NCBI RefSeq assembly: GCF_041146795.1 | Contig: NC_135169.1 | Coordinates: 12,361,585-12,425,584, forward strand | DNA length: 64,000 nt | From: Maylandia zebra | Taxonomy: Eukaryota; Chordata; Actinopteri; Cichliformes; Cichlidae | Direction: 5' to 3' | Part shown: piece by piece, positions 58,601 through 64,000 of the stretch | Numbering within the stretch: position 1 is the first letter of the stretch | Layout: every line of letters begins with the position of its first letter | Program-made: the position numbers and the translations under genes | Notes under the pieces: generated by a model | The model's database searches: none | The model's input: only the letters and a program-made list of their open reading frames with translations | Told to the model about the DNA's origin: nothing

Positions 58601-61600
58601 CTCGTTACTGGGATTTAGATAGGCTCGTTACTCGTTACTTCGTGTGGTGGCTATCGCGGAGCTTCCACAGATTCAGTAACATTAGCAAGTGGTGGAAGCC
58701 AGCAGGTGGATGAAGGAAAAGGGACGCAGAAGGAAAAGAGACCCGAGGCGGCCGCCGGTCCAAGTGTGAACTGAACTTCAGGTAAGAAGTTATGACCTGC
58801 AGTCTCTCTGGGTCAGATATAAACCAAGTTTAGGTGGAGTTTATTTTCGTTATTCTGACTTTTTCCGTACTGCGTGCTAGCTAGCATGACAGAGTTTCTA
58901 TACAGCTGGGTGGGTGCTATGAAGTTAATGATGTTGAACTTTATTTTGTTCATAAGTTATTAGAGTTGCCAACCATCCCGTCTCGTATTCAGAGAAAATA
59001 TTACGCGTTTCTTATTGAGGTGAAAAGGAACAGTTTGTCCCATAATTCAGCTACAATGAAAAAGGCACAAAGCTGGAGTTATTCTGTGTCTTTGCTGCAC
59101 AGCTGCCTCTTCCTCTCTCATCCTCTCACCCTCCCTCTCCCATTTCTACTTCAATCATGAAACTGATCAATGATCAGCTGATCGTCTTTTCTCTCTTGTT
59201 TGTTTATCGCTCACTTTGCGCCGAAAGAGGAAACCAGCGGATGTCGCGCTAAACAACAGCAGCACGTTTAAGCTTGATCAGCTATTGTTAGAATTTATTT
59301 AATATTAATTTCTAGTATCAGCTGATGTTTGCTGGAGCCACAGCTGCAAAAAAGCTGCTGGTCATGATATGGTTTGGATATCTGGTGAGAGGGAAACATG
59401 AAGATGAAACCAGGAGATGTCCTTACTGGATCATCAGAGCTGAACAGGTGATGGAGAAACAGGTTTACCTTTTAGGTGACATGAATGAGTTGAAGGGAAG
59501 TTATGAACTGTTTCTGAGAGACAAATAACCCCAGGATCCTTTTTTAGGTAGCTGACAGCTGGTAACTGTGCAGGGGCGGGTCTAGCAAAGTGTTGCCAGG
59601 GGGGCATGTAGGGCATTAACAGGGAAAGGGGGCCACAATGAAATACTTTTCTTTCTTATTCTCATTTAAAATGTCTAGCATTTAAAAAAATAATTATCTG
59701 AATCTTACAACAAACGATTGATAGATTGATGCATATATACCATCAAAACAGTGTTTATTTTCATTCAAAGGCTTTATGATTTTTCCTATAATGGTGGGCG
59801 GTCTCTAGTCAAAATGCCCAGGCCAATTTTCTGTCCCAGTCCAGCTCTGTATGCAGCTCATCTGCAGTCTGGTGTTACCTACATCTTCCTATTCAGAAGG
59901 CAGAATTTCCGAGTTCTGAGTACAATCAAAGCACCACAACTGCAGTTTTTGTGTTGGATGTAAAAGGCGCACATGACACTGTGACGTAGGCTAGAATCAT
60001 GGCAGCAGTCAATGACGGTCCAGGCGTGGAATTTCTCTCGTGGAAATATGCACGTTATCATATCCTTTCTATTGGTAGGTGGCACAGTGCACTTGCGGCA
60101 AGTAAGCAAGCTAGAAGACTGGCAAAGTTATGGAAGCAACACATTAACAAGAGAATTCTGAGTAAAACCAAAGTTAGTTTCTCTTAAAAGTAACTCAGTT
60201 ACTTTGAAAGTAACGAGTAACTTGAAGTAACTGAGTTACTTTTGAGAGAAGTAACTAATAATGTAACTAAGTTACTATTTTAAAGTAACTTACCCAACAC
60301 TGGTCAGGACAATTTACTATTTATGCACAGTAAACAAAGGAGCATAGCGCGACAATTTCTGTTCAGCGCCAGACGTGCTTGTAACCTATATCACCAATTA
60401 TGTTAAGAAAAATGACGCATTAACTACAACAGCAGACTGACCTTTGTGGAAATGCTTGGAGCAGACTAACCTGTGAGCTGGAGTGTTCTGGGACGTTATA
60501 TTTGGTCTTTGAATGGCTGCAATCCAGTCGCCTCTTTGTTACTTCGGAAACATGGCTCGAACAATTTCTCTTCAACGACGTAATCCGATAACAACTGATC
60601 TCTTTACCCGTCGGCTTTCCGTGGCTGTCATGCGACCGGCTATTGCAGTTAATAATACAACAGCTTCTTGCCATTTTTTGTGTTTCTTTTTATCGCTGTT
60701 TAACTGATTTCAATTGAAAGCCTGCGTGCGCTAGTACCTCTTGCCACGAGTTCCCAGAATTCTTTGCAGTTTTACCCCTGAGTGACGTCACATTTTCAAT
60801 CTCTATTGCAAGTTGCCCTGTCGTCTCGTAAAGTATAACCAAACTTTTGAGCGTTTGAGCCGCTTAGTAAATGACGGTCCGCAATGTGGTGACGTCATTC
60901 GGGGCGACTGGAATCGATAAGGGAATCGTTTGCAAAAATGGCAAACAATTCCAAGGAATTGAAACAGTGGGAACCGGTTCTCAACAAGAACCGGGTTTCG
61001 ATACCCATCCCTAGTCAGAGCTCTCCTCTGTGCCATCATGTCTGCCTGTTGTGATGATGGATTATTGTATTTAATAACATGGAGACTGTCTTCCTCTAAA
61101 ATTACACAAGTTACAAAAACAATCGACCAATTATTACATTTCATGTTTCTTGTACTCACTCCTTTTATCAAGACCTTCAAGCTGAAATCCAGATGTGACG
61201 TTGTTGTATTCATCTGCTGAAATAATAATGAAGTTTGATCAGTCAGAATAAATATTTACATTTCTTACAGCTCTGCTATTATCAAAGTTTATACTGTTTG
61301 TACCACTTCCAGTGTTTCCAGAGCCTCTGATTGATTCATAGACTGAAAGATCACCTACAAGTCATTGAAAATAGGAGTTATAAAAGAAGTTAAATATAAT
61401 GATTTATTTTTGTTTTTATCTAATAGTTTTTTTTTTTCTTGATAAGAAACTGAGTGTTAAAAACTGTAATAAAGAGAAAAGTAATCATTTCTGGTCTCAC
61501 CATGAAGAAGAGAGGAGTAAACCTGAGCTTCATTCTGGTTGGATGTTTGTTGTGAAGCAGAGCTTTGATTGGTGCTCGGAGACTGAGTGAGACTGAAACA

Positions 61601-61928
61601 AATAATGAAAATTTAATGAGGAATAATTCAAAGTTATTGTTGTGTTTAAAATGAAACTAAACTGCTGCACCAACCTTTTACAACAGGGTTCTGTAAAAAA
61701 CACAAACATTATTACATCAGTTTGTTTAAAAGTGTCGCAGCATTAAAAAAAAAAAAAAATTAAAGTCGATCAGAAAATCTCTCACTCTTTATTTTTCTGT
61801 AGCAACACATCAGCAGCAGCACGACAATAATTCCACTAACAAGTCCGATGATGAACGGAACGATAAATGAACTTCTTTCACGTCCAAAACCTGAAATGAG
61901 AAAACTCATTTCAGGTATAGGTATAGGT

Positions 61929-61994
<66 letters not shown>

Positions 61995-64000
61995 TAAAAT
62001 CCAAGAGAAGTAATAAATATATAAATTAATAATGAAAGAAACAAATGACAGAGTCAGTTGTTAGAACCTGCTGAGTGGTGTCTCTAACAGACAGCATGAA
62101 ATTTTTAAAATTTGTATTGACGCAATTGGATTTGTGAAGAATTTAAATTTAGAAAAACAAAAACTAATGAATACCTTGCACAGTGAGTTTGACTCCATTA
62201 CTGAACTCTCCAGAGTCAGACTCACACCAGTACACTGTAACACCCTCCTGTAAGCTGTGGATCTTATAAGAGGATCCACGCAGTTTCTGGCAGTCACAGT
62301 GAGACAGGAAGCCGTCCTCAGAGAACTTCCTCACTCTCCACTCAGTGAAGTTTCCCTCACAGGTCAGTGAGACAGAGTCAGAGGTGAAGTGTTGCACTCT
62401 GTCAGGACTCACTGTGAGAGACGCTGCTGAATGAACATCTGAAAAAGTGAATATTGTAAACCTTTTACTAAACCTCTGCATGTCTCCAAATCTTTATTTC
62501 TTGTCACACGTTAACACTCAGTCTCTGTGTTCATCTATTTATCCTCTTTTCTACCAGTATTTTCTTTTCCTCTCTGATTCAGTCTTTTTCATCTTTTTTA
62601 GTTTGTTGTTCATTTCTTGGGCCCCATTTCGTGACGATCGTGGCTCAAGAGTTGGGAGTTCACCTTGTAATCGGAAGGTTGCCGGTTCGAGCCCCGGCTC
62701 GGACAGTCTCTGTCGTTGTGTCCTTGGGCAAGACACTTCACCCGTTGCCTACTGGTGGTGGTCAGAGGACCCGGTGGCGCCAGTGTTCGGCAGCCTTGCC
62801 TCTGTCAGTGCGCCCCAGGGTGGCTGTGGCTACAATGTAGCTTGCCATCACCAGTGTGTGAATGTGTGTGTGAATGGGTGGATGACTGGATATGTAAAGC
62901 GCTTTGGGGTCCTTAGGGACTAGTAAAGCGCTATATAAATACAGGCCATTTCTCACCACCCTGTGACAGCTGAGATACATCTGTGGGTCCTCAGTCATTC
63001 TCAGGTCATCGTAGTCGTGAGCACTTGAAAAGAAGGTAACTGTTTCCTTCTTTCCAAGCATTCAAGACAGCTGGGATAGACTCAATGTTCCCCACAACCC
63101 TGAATTAGAGTTAAGGAAGTCAACAGATGAGTGGATGTTTGTTTCTTTGGGCCTGTCTGTGTCCTCTTCTTTTCAAAATAATCTCCTCATTTTACTCCCC
63201 CCATGTGTAATCTGCCCTCCATGTTTCCATGGTGGAGAAAAGGTTGTAATTAGGAAATACCTAATTAGAAAACATAAAAGTACCAGTCATCTGCCAATAT
63301 GGGCTTTAAATCTCATTTTATCTTTGTCACTGGAAATAGAGGGTAAATAGTCATGGAGAGGAAAGACAAAATCTCTCACCTGCAGACCAGACAAACTTTG
63401 GTTGACTGTGATCAGTGTGATACTCTGGGTCTCCTCTTCCAGCTCTGCACACATATCCTGCTGTGTGTGTCTGTCCATGAATGATGTAGGAGTCCTGTGC
63501 AGTCCCACTGCCATCAGGTAGCAGCTCATAACTGGAGGATTTCTCTGATAGATCAGGAACAGCTTTATACCAGTAGAAGCTCCATCCTGCAGACGGATGT
63601 TCAACCTCACAGTTCAGAGTTACTGAGGCTCCAGGACTCAGCCATGATGGAGACACAGTGAGGACAGGACGGGGTTCATCTGTTCAACAAAGATTTGCTC
63701 TCAATCTTTCGTCTCTTAACTCTGAATTCAATGTCACTAAAATGTTGACTCACAAATATTTATGATGAACTTTCAGAGTGAGACTATCTAAACATGTCAA
63801 ATATCTCAACATGTACTAATAAAAACAAATTTTTACAAACTGTTTCTATTTCCAGGTTAAATGAACTATGACTCTACTTACTGTCAGAAACTGTCAGTGT
63901 GACTGAATCACTCCACTCTGTTGTTTCATGCTGTGAACTTTTCATTCTGCCCTTACAGCGATAGTTTCCACTGTTGGATGATGAAGCAGATCTAATCCTG
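55640..64000 (-). CDS. Gene C: Fc-receptor-like transmembrane receptor, split by a hAT element; 5' end outside the window
   Basis: Exons, all in matching phase: Ig a 63882 to beyond 64000; Ig b 63679-63380 (300 nt, VTLNCEVEH to AGYVCRAG); Ig c 62438-62175 (264 nt, VSLTCEGNF to VTVYWCESD); membrane exon 61890-61786 (IVPFIIGLVSGIIVVLLLMCCY); then tail exons 61690-61675, 61592-61501 (AQVYSSLLH), 61354-61304 (LSVYESIRG), 61213-61160 (DEYNNVTSG), a 63-nt exon now split between 61045-61014 and 56032-56002 (SSDYNNVNPE), and the stop exon 55647-55640. It is a type I membrane protein with a tyrosine-bearing tail; S-V-Y-E-S-I and S-D-Y-N-N-V fit the ITIM pattern, which suggests an inhibitory receptor on leukocytes. 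The hAT element introduces TAG directly after the S-S-D codons. A SINE lies in the intron between Ig b and Ig c. Confidence 0.8.
56002..56040 (-). pseudogene. Downstream half of the interrupted 63-nt tail exon of gene C
   Basis: 56002-56032 supplies the codons YNNVNPESAS plus one base before the GTACAA donor. 56033-56040 is the target duplication. The upstream half is at 61014-61045. Removing the element and one duplication gives a 63-nt phase 1-1 exon. Confidence 0.8.
57626..57814 (-). pseudogene. BED-type zinc-finger remnant of a hAT transposase
   Basis: The frame contains ISFKGGNTTNMQKHLLTKHA. This is the second half of a BED finger (the H-x-x-x-x-x-H end) as found near the N-terminus of hAT transposases. 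The cysteine half lies in another frame upstream, and no catalytic region follows. It is probably all that is left of the transposase of the enclosing element. Confidence 0.4.
57905..58275 (+). pseudogene. Captured fragment resembling SWIM/YqaJ-type fish proteins
   Basis: Frames in order: YKDRLDEKTKKRYEE, then (one frame over) KIKPVKGSDPYEHTEG, then LPNFHHAYIYNYTVLGV, then (shifted) FRSLQQAQVQFTDGWVQDLE. From memory this is the order of the N-terminal region of fish proteins with a SWIM zinc finger and YqaJ-like nuclease domain (pattern ...YKxRL...DPY...W...YPDI.NYL...YKSLEAY..F..GWV). At least two frameshifts make it a dead fragment. A homology search could overturn this call. Confidence 0.35.
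58494..60302. mobile_element. Nested non-autonomous hAT-type element
   Basis: The left end cagtgttgggactaacgcg and right end aaagtaacttacccaacactg are inverted repeats. The 8-bp duplication gtcaggac is present on both sides (58486-58493 and 60303-60310). It is 1809 bp long. It shares its end type with the partial hAT ends in the satellite composite units (17283, 18663, 23402, 33493) and interior blocks with 34236-35612. Short frames inside (59325, 59999) have no recognisable domain. Confidence 0.88.
60442..60674 (-). pseudogene. THAP-type zinc-finger exon with a frameshift
   Basis: It starts MARSCCIINCNSRS (first zinc ligands) and continues SCYRIT...VSEVTK. After a one-base shift it reads GDWIAAIQRPNI (conserved tryptophan), then LVCSKHFHKG (the C-x-x-H pair), and ends at a donor (aaag/gtcagt). 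Order and spacing fit a THAP DNA-binding domain. The shift and the lack of further exons make it non-functional. Confidence 0.55.
61929..61992. repeat. (TA)n microsatellite
   Basis: About 32 TA repeats in the intron just upstream of the membrane exon of gene C. Confidence 0.95.
62631..62955 (+). mobile_element. tRNA-derived SINE with L2-type tail
   Basis: The head has A-box-like gtggctcaagagttgggag and B-box ggttcgagcc. The body contains ccttgggcaagacacttcac. The 3' part is gtaaagcgctttggggtcc and aaagcgctatataaatacag, the L2-type tail that such SINEs use for reverse transcription. It lies in an intron of gene C in opposite orientation. Confidence 0.8.
63067..63140 (+). repeat. V/AFC-type SINE tail fragment
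   Basis: The words acagctgggatagactcaatg and cacaaccctgaattaga match the 3' part of V/AFC-type fish SINEs; no head is present. Confidence 0.4.

Larger units (their letters stand above)
56041..61013. mobile_element. 5-kb hAT-type element inside a gene C coding exon
   Basis: The ends tagggatgggtattgata (left) and tcgatacccatcccta (right) are inverted repeats. The 8-bp duplication gtcagagc is on both sides (56033-56040 and 61014-61021). Inside are a poly-T run (56116-56143), a three-copy 20-bp repeat (aaatctgaaggctagacgc, about 57293-57352), remnants of BED, THAP and SWIM/YqaJ-type coding sequence, and a second complete hAT-type element (58494-60302). No intact transposase is present, so it must have been moved by a transposase supplied from elsewhere. 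Confidence 0.88.

Noticed and set aside
59325..59528. 67-residue frame inside the nested hAT element
   Set aside because: No domain recognised and no partner exon; likely chance within a non-autonomous element.

Overview
The window is vertebrate genomic DNA with interrupted genes: phase-1 immunoglobulin (Ig) exons, GT-AG introns, non-LTR retrotransposons of the Rex1/CR1, L2 and L1/Tx1 types, hAT and Tc1/mariner transposons, a DIRS fragment and tRNA-derived SINEs. This mix is typical of a teleost fish. A percomorph, perhaps a cichlid, is my best guess, but the species cannot be fixed from the sequence alone.

Layout. 1-5.4 kb has no gene I can recognise, only old repeat tails. About 5.5-11.3 kb and 43.6-51.8 kb are the two arms of a large inverted duplication, and weaker homology reaches about 3.5 kb and 55.0 kb. 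Each arm carries the 5' part of an Ig-superfamily receptor gene: gene A on the + strand (leader exons at 9718 and 10833, Ig exon at 11038-11304) and gene B on the - strand (leader exons at 46590 and 44050, then three Ig exons down to 41664). Gene A is cut off after its first Ig exon by Tc1/mariner debris. Gene B has a one-base length anomaly in its second Ig exon, and no membrane exon follows. Both look like decayed or truncated receptors.

The interior (11.3-43.5 kb) is repeat upon repeat. It holds a 2.3-kb perfectly paired fold-back Tc1/mariner element (12210-14528) and a 72-bp tandem array (15148-15860) mirrored at 39.25-39.85 kb. Between these lies a 22-kb AT-rich minisatellite with 11-bp and 15-bp variants (about 17068-38968). 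The minisatellite is broken up by seven composite units carrying tRNA-Asn(GUU) sequence (three with a complete tRNA), an apparently intact hAT element with a spliced 581-aa transposase, a 5'-truncated Rex1/CR1-like LINE, a hAT-type MITE and a decayed L1/Tx1 LINE. A single CCDC106-like exon (40319-40641, -) and a probable solo LTR lie to the right.

From 52 to 54.5 kb there are DIRS and L2 fragments and a GC-rich hairpin. From 55.6 kb to the right edge, on the - strand, is the best gene of the window (gene C): an Fc-receptor-like transmembrane protein. It has at least three Ig domains, one membrane exon and a tail of small phase-matched exons with tyrosine motifs. A 5-kb hAT element (56041-61013, 8-bp target duplication) sits inside a 63-bp tail exon. 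It places a stop codon directly before an ITIM-like tyrosine motif. That element carries a second hAT element and fragments resembling BED, THAP and SWIM/YqaJ-type proteins.

Together the three Ig genes suggest an expanding, rearranging innate-type receptor cluster in which inverted duplication, satellite growth and transposition have repeatedly broken genes.
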